From NCBI RefSeq assembly GCF_963259705.1, contig NC_081846.1:61557722-61621721 (forward strand): DNA of 64,000 nt, read 5' to 3'. A program made the translations under genes and the position numbers. Below, piece after piece: positions 33,831 through 45,485 of the stretch. The notes below the pieces were generated by a model. The model saw only the letters and a list, made by a program, of their open reading frames with translations. It was not told the origin of the DNA and did not search any database. Every line of letters starts with the position of its first letter. The stretch's first letter is position 1. This stretch comes from Myotis daubentonii. Its lineage: Eukaryota; Chordata; Mammalia; Chiroptera; Vespertilionidae.

Positions 33831-34568
33831 TCCTATATAATAAAAGCCTAATTTGCAAACTGTCTCCGTGGGTGGTCGTTTGACTCCGGGAGTTTGACTG
33901 GGAAACTGGGAGTTCAACCCGCTCGCTATGATGTGCGCTGATCACCAGGGGGTGGCGCAGAACATGGCATCGGAAATGTGCTGCGACCTCTCACTGGCTA
34001 CCTGGGGGTGGGGTGACAGGGACAGAGATGCAGTGAGAATGTGGGGTGTCTGCCGAGCTCACTCTCTCACTCTCACTCCCCCTGCTACCCTCCCCTGGGA
34101 CACCAGGGCTCATGTGCCAGGAAAGACCCTCCGCCATGCTCAGGTGCTGGGCACCCGCAAGGAGCCCACCCCGCACCCATACAGCTTCTTCCAGGTGAGC
34201 CGGGCCGCAGCCACCAGGACTGCAGGGGCTGGTCGGGCTCCCAATGGGTTTGCACAAGAGCCAGTCTGCGAGACTGGCTGGGAGAGTGCAGTGCCTGCCC
34301 AACTTCCATGCAGTGCTGCTGGGCAGTCCAGAGGCCCATGCTGTGCCCCAGCCCACAGTGTCTGGCTGCACTCACCACATCTCTGCACGGGAACTTGGGC
34401 GCCATGACTCAGGCTGAGGGGGGTGCGTGAGGGCCCAGGGGCCCAGTTGCTGCCCAGGGTCCAGAGGTCAGCTTGGACCTGCCCTTCTATGCCAAATGCT
34501 TGCGCTCCAATCGCAGGCCAGGCCTAGGGACCGCACCTGTGCACAAATTTCATGCACTGGGCCTCTAG
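33831..34568 (+). mobile_element. Helitron, non-autonomous
   Basis: Starts TCCTATATAATAAAAGCC and ends with 'gcactgggcctctag'. It lies between A and T as Helitrons do, in the SINE A-rich tail, which resumes as 'tattaataaaaagg'. The GC-rich interior (33950-34530) gives overlapping open frames of 82-159 codons on both strands; none resembles a known protein. Confidence 0.92.
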
Positions 34569-35617
34569 TATATTAATAAAAAGGAAAGCATCCGAAATTC
34601 AATATATAATAAATGTTAAATGAGTGGTTCCAGAGGAAGTGGAGAGAAGTGCAGGTAGTGGTTAATAGGATTGGCACAATGGATAGATTTCAAGTAGATG
34701 ATGGAAAGTAGTGTTCCAGTGAGGGACAATGGCAATGTCTCAGAAACAGGAGCACCCAGGCATTCCAAGACAATGGCAGATCAATCTAACCAGAGCAAAG
34801 GGCCTGTGAAGCAAGAATTGGGTGAATGAGTCTGGAAGAGAAGGCTGGAACCAGATCACGGTCTCTAATGCCAAACCTGTTTCTAGTTTTATTCTGCAGG
34901 CAGACAAGGAGTCCTCATGATTTATTTAATTCACTGCTATTCGTCCTGATTCTTTCTCCCTGGTTTCCATCTTTATTTCTCTCCATTCTACTCTCTGAAA
35001 TTATTCTTCATCCTTGATCCTTCATCTCTTGGTTGTAATAAAACATTATGTCATATAAAAAAGCAGGTGGTTGTTATAAGGCAAATGGGATACAGGATGT
35101 AAAAGGGACTTTAAGGCAGCCCTGCTGTCATGTGCAAAAGGAATTGAAAGGGGCAAAGGAACCGAAGACATAAGTTCTCTCCCAGAAGCAGCCCTCAGAA
35201 ACTAAAACTGAAGGACGGACGACAATTTGGACTGTGACTCAAGTTCTTCCCATACTTTGTAGGACTCAAGCCTGTCAATGTCCTGATAAGCCATTGTTAC
35301 TCTTTCCATCCAGAAGATGGGTAAACACCTTCCATCCTCTATCTTAAGACCCATTGATAAGAAAGGCTGACCCCACAAAGACTCATACAAGGGTTGGTGG
35401 GAAGCTCAATAGCATCCAAGTGAATTTTCCTCAATTCAGTGTCCTCTCCTTAACAGCCTTCCCTATGGGAAGAGCATCTGAAGGACACAGGGTCCACTAA
35501 TTGCTCCTATAGGCTGCAATCAGTGACAAACAGTATTTTATTGGACACAACCCCACTCTCTCCTCCCCAATCTTATGCTCCATTGCCTCCAGATAGAGAG
35601 CTGCAGCAGGAGCCCTG
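34569..35617. other. Unassigned; part old repeat
   Basis: 34620-34880 reads like an ancient mammalian repeat ('gcattccaagacaatgg', 'ctggaaccagatcacgg') similar in wording to 39370-39830. The remainder is unassigned. Confidence 0.35.
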
Positions 35618-35810
35618 ATGAGCTTGCTTCAGTGGGAAGAGCCTGGGCTGAGATCCAGGAGAACTGGACCTTATCCCTGCTCTGCAGCTCACTAGCTGTA
35701 AGATTTTTGGGTACAACCCAAAACGGCCTCTGTGAGCTTTGTTAAATGCGTAGGTTAAATTAGATGCTCCCTACAGTTTCTTCCGGATTTAATTTTTTTT
35801 ATTTTAAGAC
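35618..35810 (+). mobile_element. MIR SINE
   Basis: 'gggaagagcctgggctgag', 'ctgctctgcagctcactagc' and 'tgtaagatttttgggtac' follow MIR core order with strong divergence. Confidence 0.65.
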
Positions 35811-35811
35811 A

Positions 35812-36260
35812 TGCTAATTAAAATGAGATCCAAATTTTACTTATCAAATTGGCAAAAATGAAAAGAAGCAGCTATTCACTCTTGGCAAGTCCTCTTAGCA
35901 CTGCAGATAAGAGATCAAATTAGTAAGAAAGAAACTGAATGTTCCCACTATGTAGAAAAGTTGTTAAAATGCATATAGTCTCAGGAATTCTCTCTCTCTC
36001 ACTCCCAAAATAATTAATTTCAAGGACATGTCCAGCATTTATGCAATGATACATCACAACATTGCTTATAACAACAAAAACTTAGAGATAATATAATAAG
36101 CCATTGATTAAATAAGTTACATGTGATGGTATAGCATAAAGCAACTTAAAAATGACGCTGTAGAAAAACAGTAAAATTGAAAAGTTCTCTATATTAATAT
36201 GTGAAAGTTCTCTATTTTAATATGTAAAAGGAAGTGATGTACTTAATATTTCATTGTCAT
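35812..36260 (+). mobile_element. Old L1 ORF2 3'/3' UTR remnant
   Basis: 'ttatcaaattggcaaaaatg', 'attgcttataacaac' and 'taaataagttacatgtgatg' in L1M order. Confidence 0.7.
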
Positions 36261-36639
36261 TTAGTATTGTCATCTAGTATCTCAAGTTAGTTATATATGT
36301 AACCATATTTCTCCAGAGCTGACTTGCCTGTGACTGCTAAATAAAGGCACATACTCTTTAACATACTCTTTTGAGCCCCCATTCTGCAGAAATCCATGCT
36401 ACTAACAGGTTTTCCATTCAGGAATGTCTAGGACTCTCAAAGGAACTCTGACTTCCTCCACAGATCCACTGCTGGTCCATAGAGCTAAAGGTGGGTCTAT
36501 GCCCTAACATAATTGACTTGCATGCTCCTCCCTTTTACAATACAATTAGTTCAGAGTGCAAAATCTATAGAAATCAGAAGTTTAATCTTTTCAAAAACCA
36601 AACCTGACCATCCCCATCTCTCTTCTCCTTCTTACAATT

Positions 36640-37080
36640 ATGGCTTGCCTTTACTCCAAGGGTAAAGATAAAATTCCTTAAGAAGCCTACAAACTCCTAT
36701 AGTCTTGCCTGGTATATTGCTCTTCCATGCTTCTCTAGCCTCAACATGTACCAGCCTTTCTCTCCTTTCTAGCTGCATGAGTCCTTTCTCAGCCCTTCAT
36801 ATTCTTCACACGCCCCCCACCCCCATCCATCCACCACAGGGCCTTTGCACTTACTATTTAATTCTCTTTGGGCAATGATCTTGCCCTACTCTTTCCAGTT
36901 AATTCTTTCTCAGCTTGTAATTTTTTCAGAGAAGGGTCCTCAAGGTTATCAGACTTGGTATAATATTCATATTATACATTCACATAGCTTTGTATAACTT
37001 CCTTATAGCCCTTGATCACAGTCATAAATTTACCTTTTAATCATATGACTTGCAGGGTAAAGATGAGCTGTGTCTATTTT
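36640..37080 (+). mobile_element. L2 LINE remnant
   Basis: 'ccacagggcctttgcactta' and the following 'tctttgggcaatgatcttgc' are characteristic of L2, sense strand. Confidence 0.75.
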
Positions 37081-37446
37081 TTTCTTTCTCCCTTTTCTTC
37101 CTCAACATTTCATTTATATCTCACACAGTGACTGTTACATCTTTTTCAAATATGTAACCACAGTCTCCTTCAGGCTTCCTCTTTTTGAAGATGGGGGTTC
37201 AGAATGGCCCCCACAATTGAGAACCCCCACCCATCCCCACATCTTGAGTCCAGGACCCTGACTCTCCTTTTATCCCTGAAGATACCTTCAGTCTATTGTA
37301 AAAAACCCCACCAAAACAAACAAACAAAAACTTAGTGAAAGCTTCTGAATTAGTAGTAGAAATTACATATCCATATGTATTTTTAAATTTCTTAAGCAAA
37401 AGAGAAAAGTGCCTTAAAGAAATTAGAGGATTCAGGTAGCCGAAGG
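37081..37446. other. Unassigned stretch
   Basis: May include the degraded L2 end; nothing else seen. Confidence 0.4.
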
Positions 37447-37454
37447 GGCTAAAC

Positions 37455-37668
37455 CAGGGGTGGGCAAACTTTTTGACTCAAGGGCCACAATGGGTTCTTA
37501 AACTGGACTGGAGGGCCGTAACAAAAGCATGGATGGAGTGTTTGTGTGAACTAATATAAATTCAAAGTAAACATCATTACATAAAAGGGTACGGTCTTTT
37601 TTTTCAATAGTTTTATTCATTTCAAGTGGGCCGGATCCAGCCCACGGGCCATAGTTTGCCCACGGCTG
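37455..37668. mobile_element. hAT MITE, 'gggcaaac' family
   Basis: 214 bp, ends caggggtgggcaaac...gtttgcccacggctg, perfect 8-bp TSD ggctaaac at 37447-37454 and 37669-37676. Confidence 0.95.
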
Positions 37669-37875
37669 GGCTAAACTATAGATGAGACATTAATATGTAA
37701 ATCTTTTTTTTAACTTTGATAGGTGATGGTTAGCAAAATGCTGAAAGACTGAGATTGCTGTTTATTAAAAGAAGGACCTTGAGGGGAAAAACACAAAACA
37801 AAACTTAAATCTGTGCAAGAAGTTTGTATTTTTAACATAGCATCATATTTAGAATGTTGATAATATCATATTATA

Positions 37876-37989
37876 CAGGGGTGGGGCAAAAGTAGATTTA
37901 TAGTTGTTTGTAAGGAAAAATAATAAATAATAATACAAGAATAAACTTTCTTTGCACACTCACAACTGTAAATCTACTTTTGCCAACCC
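37876..37989. mobile_element. Tc1/mariner-type MITE, 114 bp
   Basis: About 28-bp terminal inverted repeats (ggcaaaagtagattta / taaatctacttttgcc) flanked by TA dinucleotides at 37874-37875 and 37990-37991. Confidence 0.8.
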
Positions 37990-37991
37990 TA

Positions 37992-38730
37992 TTTGCAAGG
38001 ATTTAGTGGAAAACTAGATTAAATTATAATGGATCACCTTAACAGTCCAGTGTAGGGTGGGCCTCCTCTCCCAAGTCCAAGACATATTCTCATCCACTAT
38101 AAGATGATTAAAGTGTTTAACAAATTTCTAAAAGAACATCCATTCATAAGAAGTGCTATGGACACATGGTCCTTACATGGAAACCCACCCAGAAATGTGG
38201 AAGCTATCCCCTGACACATACATGCCTACTGTACATATCACTCATAGTTCTGGGATTTAAGGATTTTTATAAAAACTTTAAACCTCTATCCTCAGAATAT
38301 AACTACTTTTCTGTATGCAGAAGTATTTCTACTTTTAATAAAAGTCATCTTAATTTCCCTCAAGAATATGAGAGTATATCCTTCTAAATAGTGAGAGTAA
38401 CAAAATCCAAATAGGTAATTGCCCAATGCAAATATAATCAAGGGAGACATTTCTTAGGAAATGAAATTTTGCTAGCAAAAACTAATAGAGACTCACTAAG
38501 AAAGCAAGCCTGAAGAAAATGAATTCTTATATGAACTTCAAAAGATAAAGAGTATTAACATAAAAGAATACACTGACAGTTTAGCATTAATTTGTGAAAT
38601 TTATCCCTATAGAACCACAACACAATTTGTCTTGCATAAACTATATACATACATACCCTCCTCCATTAAAAAAAAAAAAGGAGACAACTAATTAAAACAA
38701 CCTATCTTCTCTCAAAAATTTTACAGAAAT
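37992..38730. other. Unassigned stretch
   Basis: Nothing recognised. Confidence 0.4.
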
Positions 38731-38738
38731 AAAATTCT

Positions 38739-38954
38739 GCCCTGGCTGGTGTGGCTCAGTTGGTTGGGTATCATCCAGTGCTCCAAAAGGTTGCCGATTC
38801 GATTCCTGGTGAGGGCACAAGCCCAGGTTGCCAGCTTTAACCCTGACAAGCAGTGTACAGGAGGCAGCCAATTCATGTTGCCCTCTCACATTGATGTTTC
38901 TCTCTCCCTCTCCCATCCTCTGTCTCTAAGAATCAATACAAAATCTTTAAAAAG
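38739..38954 (+). mobile_element. Ves SINE
   Basis: Head 'gccctggctggtgtggctcag', B box gattcgattcc, CT-rich block, A-rich tail. TSD aaaattct at 38731-38738 and 38955-38962. Confidence 0.92.
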
Positions 38955-38962
38955 AAAATTCT

Positions 38963-39369
38963 ATGGTCTATAGTCTTAAGACCATCTTAGTACTTTCTCA
39001 CAGTAACAATCTTTCAGTACTTAGACATGTTGGTGTCAAATTTATATATGTAACTTCTTCTATCCCCATGTCCACAGAATGTTTTCCTTTGCCATGTGGT
39101 ATACACAGTCAAAAATATTCCCAGGTGCCCTCTTATGGCTGTGGTGGAATTTGGCAGGTAGTCAAAGTAACTCGTTAGTAGTTTATAACAGTGATTCCAT
39201 CTCCATCCACTTCGAAATAATTTTGAGCACTATTATGTTCAATACACCATACTAAGAGCATTTTGGGGAAAGGATATAAACAAAATCAGCCAAGCTCGTC
39301 CTTTCAATAATTTACAGCCTCTAACAGAAAAGAAATGTAGAACTATAGTTCTATGATACCTGAGAGCAA
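38963..39369. other. Unassigned stretch
   Basis: Nothing recognised. Confidence 0.4.
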
Positions 39370-39830
39370 AGTAGAGAAGAACAAATTATTTCCATTTGGT
39401 AAGTGGGAAGGAGTAGGTCAGGGAACATGCCCTAAAGAAGTGCTCTTTGAGTCAGATTTGGAAGGAGAGGTAGACTTTAACAGAGAGTAAGGAAAAGGCA
39501 TTCCAGGCTGAGGGGACAGCTTGAAGAATGGCAGACAATGAGCAGGAGGGAGCAGGATGTATTAGAGAAGGCGACTTCTTCCACTGACAGGAGATGAAGG
39601 TGTACAAGGAAGAGAAAGGAAGTCATGGAAATAAGCATGGAGAGCTATCAGGACCAGATTATGGAGGAAATTCAAATACCATATCAAGTCATGTATATTT
39701 TAGTTGGCTAAATAGAGAGCCATAGATAGTTTTGTTTTGTTTTTAACAGAGTAATGTAATACCTTTACCTTAGGAACAGTTGGGAGAGTTTGGGGAAAGG
39801 AGCAATACTATATATAAATGGCTTTATAGG
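39370..39830 (+). other. Ancient interspersed repeat, family not assigned
   Basis: 'aaggcattccaggctgaggg' and 'ggaccagattatggagg' are wording shared by an ancient mammalian repeat that I cannot name with confidence. Confidence 0.4.
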
Positions 39831-39892
39831 CCTAAACTCAGAAATAGCAGTTGTGGTGGAACTGAAAAGGGACCACTATCACAAAACTGAAA

Positions 39893-40173
39893 TGAGAAAA
39901 GAGATTTCAAATGGCCAATCAATGTATGAGAAGATATTGAAGTGCATTCACCATTAGAATATTCAAACTAGCACAAGAAGGGGATACTTTTTCTCATCTC
40001 ATCAAATACGCAAAAATAAAAAATACTGATAATATGCAACTACTATTATTGATAATAAAAAGGAACTCCCCATGATGTCAAAGGAGAGTTAAAATTGATA
40101 AAACATTTTAGGCAATAACTATCCACACTTAAGATGTACATTCCCTTTGACCTACCAGTTATTCAAGTGTTAA

Positions 40174-40208
<35 letters not shown>

Positions 40209-40330
40209 GAAATTATAAGACAACACTGGAAAACTTGGAAACAGGCAACAACAAGAAACTGATTAATAAATTATGGTATACATCTTCAATATAATTCTGT
40301 ATAACACTTTAAAAGAATGAGATAAATTCA
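39893..40330 (+). mobile_element. Old L1 3' remnant with (CA)n
   Basis: L1M-type order ('catttcaaatggccaatcaa'-like start, 'ccctttgacctaccagtt', 'attataagacaacactgg', 'gattaataaattatggtata'). A CA microsatellite occupies 40168-40206. Confidence 0.75.
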
Positions 40331-40641
40331 TATGCAAAAAAATTAAAAACTTTTCATAATATTAGTTATTAATATAGTAAGAGGAGATACAGTGGCAAAA
40401 GGATGTGATAATGCTCCTAAAACTGAATATGTGTGCGTGTGAGTGTGTGTGTGTGTGTGTGCGCGCGTGCATGCACGCGCGCACATAAAAAGAGGCTTAT
40501 AGATAAGGCTGAAATGATATAAAGCAGACTATCTATTTAGAAAGTGGATTTGGGAGACATAAAGGGAAAACCTGTACTTTTTACTTCATACAATTTTGGG
40601 CTCTTCAAATTTTTTTTGCAAAGAAAAAGAATTAAGTTTAT
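40331..40641. other. Unassigned, (GT)n/(GC)n at 40430-40485
   Basis: A mixed GTGT/GCGC alternating purine-pyrimidine tract of about 50 bp, otherwise nothing. Confidence 0.6.
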
Positions 40642-40650
40642 AATTTAAAA

Positions 40651-40872
40651 CTTTTTTTAAAAATATATTTTGTTGATTTTTTACAGAGAGGAAGGGAGAG
40701 AGATAGAGAGTTAGAAACATCGATGAGAGAGAAACATCGATCAGCTGCCTCCTGCACATCTCCTACTGGGGATGTGCCCGCAACCCAGGTACATGCCCTT
40801 GACCGGAATCGAACCTGGGACCTTTCAGTCCGCAGGCCGACGCTCTATCCACTGAGCCAAACCAGTTTTGGC
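40651..40872 (-). mobile_element. Ves SINE
   Basis: Antisense, well-preserved copy ('gaccggaatcgaacctggg', 'ctatccactgagcc'). TSD aatttaaaa at 40642-40650 and 40873-40881. A 20-bp 'gaaacatcgatgagaga' unit is duplicated. Confidence 0.94.
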
Positions 40873-41040
40873 AATTTAAAATTTTTTAAAGAAGCAAAAG
40901 AAATGGTTATACAGAGGGATAATAAAGCACTAGGAGTCTTTCAGAAGGCCTTCAAATAATATGCCAACATGACTAAATCACATTGGTAAGTGAAGTTTGT
41001 GAGAATATTTATTCAAAAAGAAGAAATTAATAAATTATAT

Positions 41041-41302
41041 AATAATTTAACAGATACTACCCATGATGGTTGAATGGTGTTCGTTTATTTGTTTGTGGTT
41101 TGGTGACAATTCTATCCCCTGAAGAATCTTGGTCCATAGAAATGCCAAACTGAGACAATCCATAGCCCTTCCTTGTCAGCATTCTATACATCTCTGTCTT
41201 TACTAGTTCAACTTTTGAGATTCCATAGGTAAGTGATATCAAATAATATTTGTCTTTCTTTGCCTGACTTATTTTACGTAGCATAATGCCCTCAAGGTCT
41301 GT

Positions 41303-41348
<46 letters not shown>

Positions 41349-41672
41349 AAAAATGATATGCATTATAGCCCTTATACCAGGGGCTGGGGATGGGGGAATT
41401 GGGGAGATATTTAAGGGTACAAACTTCCAACTAGTACACAAAAGTCCTAGCGATCTAATGCACATCATAGTGATTACAGACAATACTGTATTATAAAATT
41501 CAAAGTTTCTTAAAGACTAGATCTTAATTGTTCCCACCACAAAAAGAAAAATTATATTTATGCTATGTGATAGGTGTTAGCTAATACTATGGTGGTAATC
41601 ATATTGCAATCTATAAATGTACCAAATCAATACACCTTAAATATATACAATGTTATGTCAATTATATATCAA
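41041..41672 (+). mobile_element. L1 fragment pair, inverted/sense
   Basis: 41041-41300 is antisense L1 ('gtctttctttgcctgactta'), then a (GT)n tract (41300-41344), then a sense L1 3' end (41345-41672: 'aaacttccaactagtacaca', 'ttaaatatatacaatgttat'). The arrangement inverted-5'/sense-3' is what twin priming gives, though two separate insertions are possible. Confidence 0.65.
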
Positions 41673-41703
41673 CTAGGGGCACGGTGCACGAAATTCGTGC
41701 ACT

Positions 41704-41749
<46 letters not shown>

Positions 41750-42739
41750 TGTCCCTCAGCCCAGCCTGCCCCCTCTCACATACTGGGAGCCCTCAGGCGT
41801 TGACCCCCATCACCCTCCAATCGCAGGATCGGCCCCTTGCCCAGGCCTGACGCCTCTTACAGAGGTGTCAGGCTTGGACAGGGGACCCCCATCTCCCCCG
41901 ATCACTGGCTCTGGCCCCCGCCCAAGCCTGAGGCCTCTGGCCCAGGAATCATGCCTGGGCAGGGGACCCCCATCTCCCTCTGATCGCTTGCTCCACCCCC
42001 CGCCCAAGCCTGACGCCTCTGACCCAGGCTTCAGGCCTGGGCAAGGGGACCATCATATCCCTCCAATCCCCGGCTCCGCCTCCCACCCAGGTCTGATGCC
42101 TCGGCCAGAGGAGTTGACCCTCATCACCCTCCGATCACCAATCACCGGATCGGCCCCTTGACCAGGCCTGAGGCCTCCGGCAGAGGTGTCAGGCCTGGGC
42201 AGGGGACCCCCAGCTCCCCGTGGTTGCAGGCTCCACCCCTGCCCAGGCCTAACGCCTCTGGCTGAGGCGTCCGGCCCGGGCAGCGGGGACCCGCAGCTGC
42301 AGCGGCCCCGCGATCGTGGGCTCCGCTTTAGGCCCAGGCAAGGGGCCCCTAGCTCCTGGGACTGCCAGCTTCGACTGTGCCCAGCTCCCATCGCTGGCTC
42401 CACCCCTACTTCCTGCTATCACTGGCCAGGGTGGAAAAGGCACCTGATTCTCTGATCATGGCTGGGGGGCAGGGCAAAGGCGGCCCCAGGGCCGCCTTTG
42501 CCCTGCCCCCCAGCTCTTAGCTCCCCCCTGGGTTTCTGATCACTGTCAGTGGCAGGGGGCTTCTTCCTGCTTTCCCTTTTGCCTCCCTGCATTGTGCCTA
42601 CATATGCAAATTAACCGCCATCTTGTTGGCAGTTAACTGCCAATCTTAGTTGGCAGTTAATTTGCATATAGCCCTGATTAGCCAATGAAAAGGGTATCGT
42701 CGTACGCCAATTACCATTTTTCTCTTTTATTAGATAGGA
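41673..42739 (-). mobile_element. Helitron, 1.07 kb, GC-rich long variant
   Basis: Second copy of the 22184-23221 element: 5' TCCTATCTAATAAAAG at 42739, 3' hairpin and CTAG at 41673. It differs mainly by a (GT)n expansion next to the hairpin (41706-41748) and scattered substitutions. A 195-codon frame through it reflects repetitive GC-rich DNA and is not a gene. It inserted at the end of the L1 fragment. Confidence 0.93.
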
Positions 42740-43207
42740 TAAATATAAAATAATAAAATAAAATAAATATCCCTAGAAAAACATTGTCCTTCCTAACATC
42801 AAATCAGAATCTGAACCCTGGCTTTATCTGAGGTAGGATTTCTAGTTTCAAATCAGGAATTGGTTGGCATCTGAAGCATACTTCTACCTATATTCTAAGT
42901 TCATTCTCAGCAGCACCATTGTTCACAATGTGTCATAAAAGATAAACAGGATATTTATCTTCTGTGCATCTGTAATGAAGAAAGTATAACTAGAGTATGT
43001 GAAAGAGAAGAAGAAAATCAATGATGAAAACCATGTCAGAAGCAGTTACTGGTAAATGTCAGATTTCCTGTCTTGATATAACAGCTCAGGTTTTCAAACA
43101 GAAGATAATTACTTTCCACATGGCTACCTGAAAATAAATCTAAGCTGTATCAGAAACCTTCACAAATTCAGACTAATTGTGTGGAAATTAGGAGAGTAAA
43201 CTGTATA
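42740..43207. other. Unassigned stretch
   Basis: Nothing recognised. Confidence 0.4.
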
Positions 43208-43283
43208 ATATCTATCTATATCTATATATCTATATATCTATATATCTATATCTATATCTATATCTATATCATCTATATCTATA
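43208..43283. repeat. (TATC)n-type microsatellite
   Basis: Irregular tatcta/tatatc array abutting the Helitron 5' end. Confidence 0.93.
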
Positions 43284-43662
43284 TCTATAAAAGCCTAAGT
43301 GACTGTTATGACTGAACGACTGGAATGAACAGACGACCAGCCGGTAGCTATGACACACACTGACCCAGACCTTACTGCTGGGGCCCTGATAGCCCCAAAT
43401 CTGGTTCACCTGCACCCCGGACCCAGACAGGAGGAAGGAGGGAGCCCAATTCCTTGCAGAATTGGCCATGCCTTAGCTTGCTACTGGGGCCAACCTCCTG
43501 CGGTCCCTCCCCCCCTGACAGGCCAGGCCCCCCATGGGCCCCGATTGGGGGTCTGGCTGGCCAACTTCCCGCAGTTCCTGTCCCTGGCAGGCCAGCCCCC
43601 CTGATAGGCACCTATCTCCGAGGGGCCCCACCTGTGCACGAATTTGTGTACCGGGCCTCTAG
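43284..43662 (+). mobile_element. Helitron, non-autonomous
   Basis: Starts tctataaaagcctaag (shortened 5' motif merging with the microsatellite), ends with 'gtgcacgaatttgtgtac' hairpin and CTAG at 43662. GC-rich middle gives overlapping open frames without homology. Confidence 0.88.
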
Positions 43663-43782
43663 TATTCAAATATAAAAGAAATTCAAAATATAAAATGCTA
43701 ATCTTGTTAGATTATTAATTTAGTTTGCTTCCAAGAAAGCAAAATTGTAAAACAAATCCTAGATAAAAGTAATGATATGGTG

Positions 43783-43990
43783 CCCTGGCCAGTGTGGCTC
43801 AGTTGGTTGAGTGTCCTCAGGCGCACTAAAAAGTTAGTGGTTTGATGCCCAGTCAAGGCACATGACCAGGTTGCGGGCTCAATACCTGGTGGGGACATTC
43901 AGGAGGCAGCTGATCAATGTTGTGTTCTCACAATGATGTTTCTCTCTTCTCCCTTCTTCTCACTCTAGAAATCAATACACTAAAAAAAGA
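43783..43990 (+). mobile_element. Ves SINE
   Basis: Perfect 12-bp TSD aatgatatggtg at 43771-43782 and 43991-44002. Confidence 0.94.
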
Positions 43991-44002
43991 AATGATATGG
44001 TG

Positions 44003-44451
44003 AGAAGATTGCTTAGAGGAAATTATAATCAAGTTAGACCTCTGGAAAACCATCTTTTTGAAAACAGTAGCCTAATTATCACTGTCTCTTAATAATACAA
44101 TTTTTGTTTTTATTAAGTATCATTAAAATATAGATATATAACCTGCCTTAAAATTCAATGTAAAAATAGTGAGGCAATTACCCATTACATTACTCGACAT
44201 CAATTTTTGTTTTGTTTTTTAGTCTTAATAATACAAAGCATTGCCAGTTTATTGCACACAGAAGGCACTTAATAAATGCTAATACTTATGAGGACAATAA
44301 ATTTGTATTTATAATTACACTTGTGAATTATAAACAAATTTTCATAGGACATATATGCTCTAAAATATATATTCTCTTGGGTAAAATAAGTATATATCTT
44401 GCAATCTATTTTTTAGAACTTGGATTTTATTTTATTTTTATTTTCAATCCT
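44003..44451. other. Unassigned AT-rich stretch
   Basis: Nothing recognised. Confidence 0.4.
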
Positions 44452-44657
44452 CACCCATATATATTTTTCCATTGATTTTTAGAGAAAGTGGAAGAGAGAG
44501 GGAAAGACAGAAATATCAATGTGAGAGAAACACATCGATTGGTTGACCAAGGCCCAGGCTGGGAAGGAGCCTCCAACTGAGATACGTGCCCTTGACCAAA
44601 ATCGAACCCTTCGGTCCACAGGCCGACGTTCTATCCACTGAGCCAAACAGGCTAGGG
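44452..44657 (-). mobile_element. Ves SINE
   Basis: Antisense: 'attgatttttagagaaag', 'cccttgaccaaaatcgaacc', 'ctatccactgagccaaacag'. Slightly shortened in the B-box region. Confidence 0.9.
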
Positions 44658-45289
44658 CTCCAATCTTGTTTACAAGTGCTAATTTGCTTAGTTTAGTGTG
44701 AAACAAAAATTAAATGTCAACAAAATCTCAAATAGATTTACAAAAATTTCTAAATTTGTGTGTTGCTGCTTAATGCTGTATTGCATATGCACTATAAGCA
44801 GGCTAATGGGTAGATTCTCTTCCTTGAGCTATAAAAGTTACAAATTCAAACAAGGACTAGTGTATTCTTTTCATGATAAATTGGTTAAAAATATAAATTA
44901 CCTCACATATAAAAAAGAAAAACAATAAATTAAAACTGAGAAAAGATAAAACTAGAATGCCTTCCATAGTAATGTATAAAAATTTTGCATGATTTTATTT
45001 TAAAACATACATTTACCCAAGTCAAAGACATACTTCAAAGTATGGACTGATTCTGAATTATATCCACCAATGGCTTTTGGAGCATCTAATTAAGATAATT
45101 TATTCATTCCTAACTTTTCATTCACTCTGGAATCAGGTGCCCCAAAGGACAGCTCCAGACCCTAGGCAGTGATCCCTTTAAGCAGGAAGTTAACACTAAT
45201 TATTACTGAAATCAGAAATTTTCTACATCTCATAGCTAATAAAAACTAAAATTGACTAAACTGTCAATAAGTACCAAGACATAGGACAA
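44658..45289. other. Unassigned stretch
   Basis: Nothing recognised. Confidence 0.4.
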
Positions 45290-45485
45290 ATGGTTTACAT
45301 GCATTGTCACTCGAATCCTCCCAATGTGAAAATATTAGTTTTATGAGGTCAAAACTCTTATTTTCATTTTAAGTGAACTTGAGGATCACACAGATTTAGA
45401 GTATACCTAAGTACATAAAATTAGAAATTGGCAAAATAGTATTCAAAACCAGAATTTTTGGCTCCAAAATCAGTCTTAGTGCTTA
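45290..45485 (-). mobile_element. MIR SINE, antisense
   Basis: 'catgcattgtcactcgaatc', 'gaggatcacacagatttaga' and the terminal 'ccaaaatcagtcttagtgct' follow antisense MIR. Confidence 0.75.

Noticed and set aside
33928..34430. Overlapping 159-, 129- and 126-codon frames on both strands
   Set aside because: All lie inside one non-coding Helitron with GC-rich sequence; no frame has a recognisable domain.
41574..42161. 195-codon open frame
   Set aside because: It runs through a GT microsatellite and the GC-rich Helitron, giving a Cys/Val run and Pro-rich repeats. This reflects stop-poor composition, not a protein.
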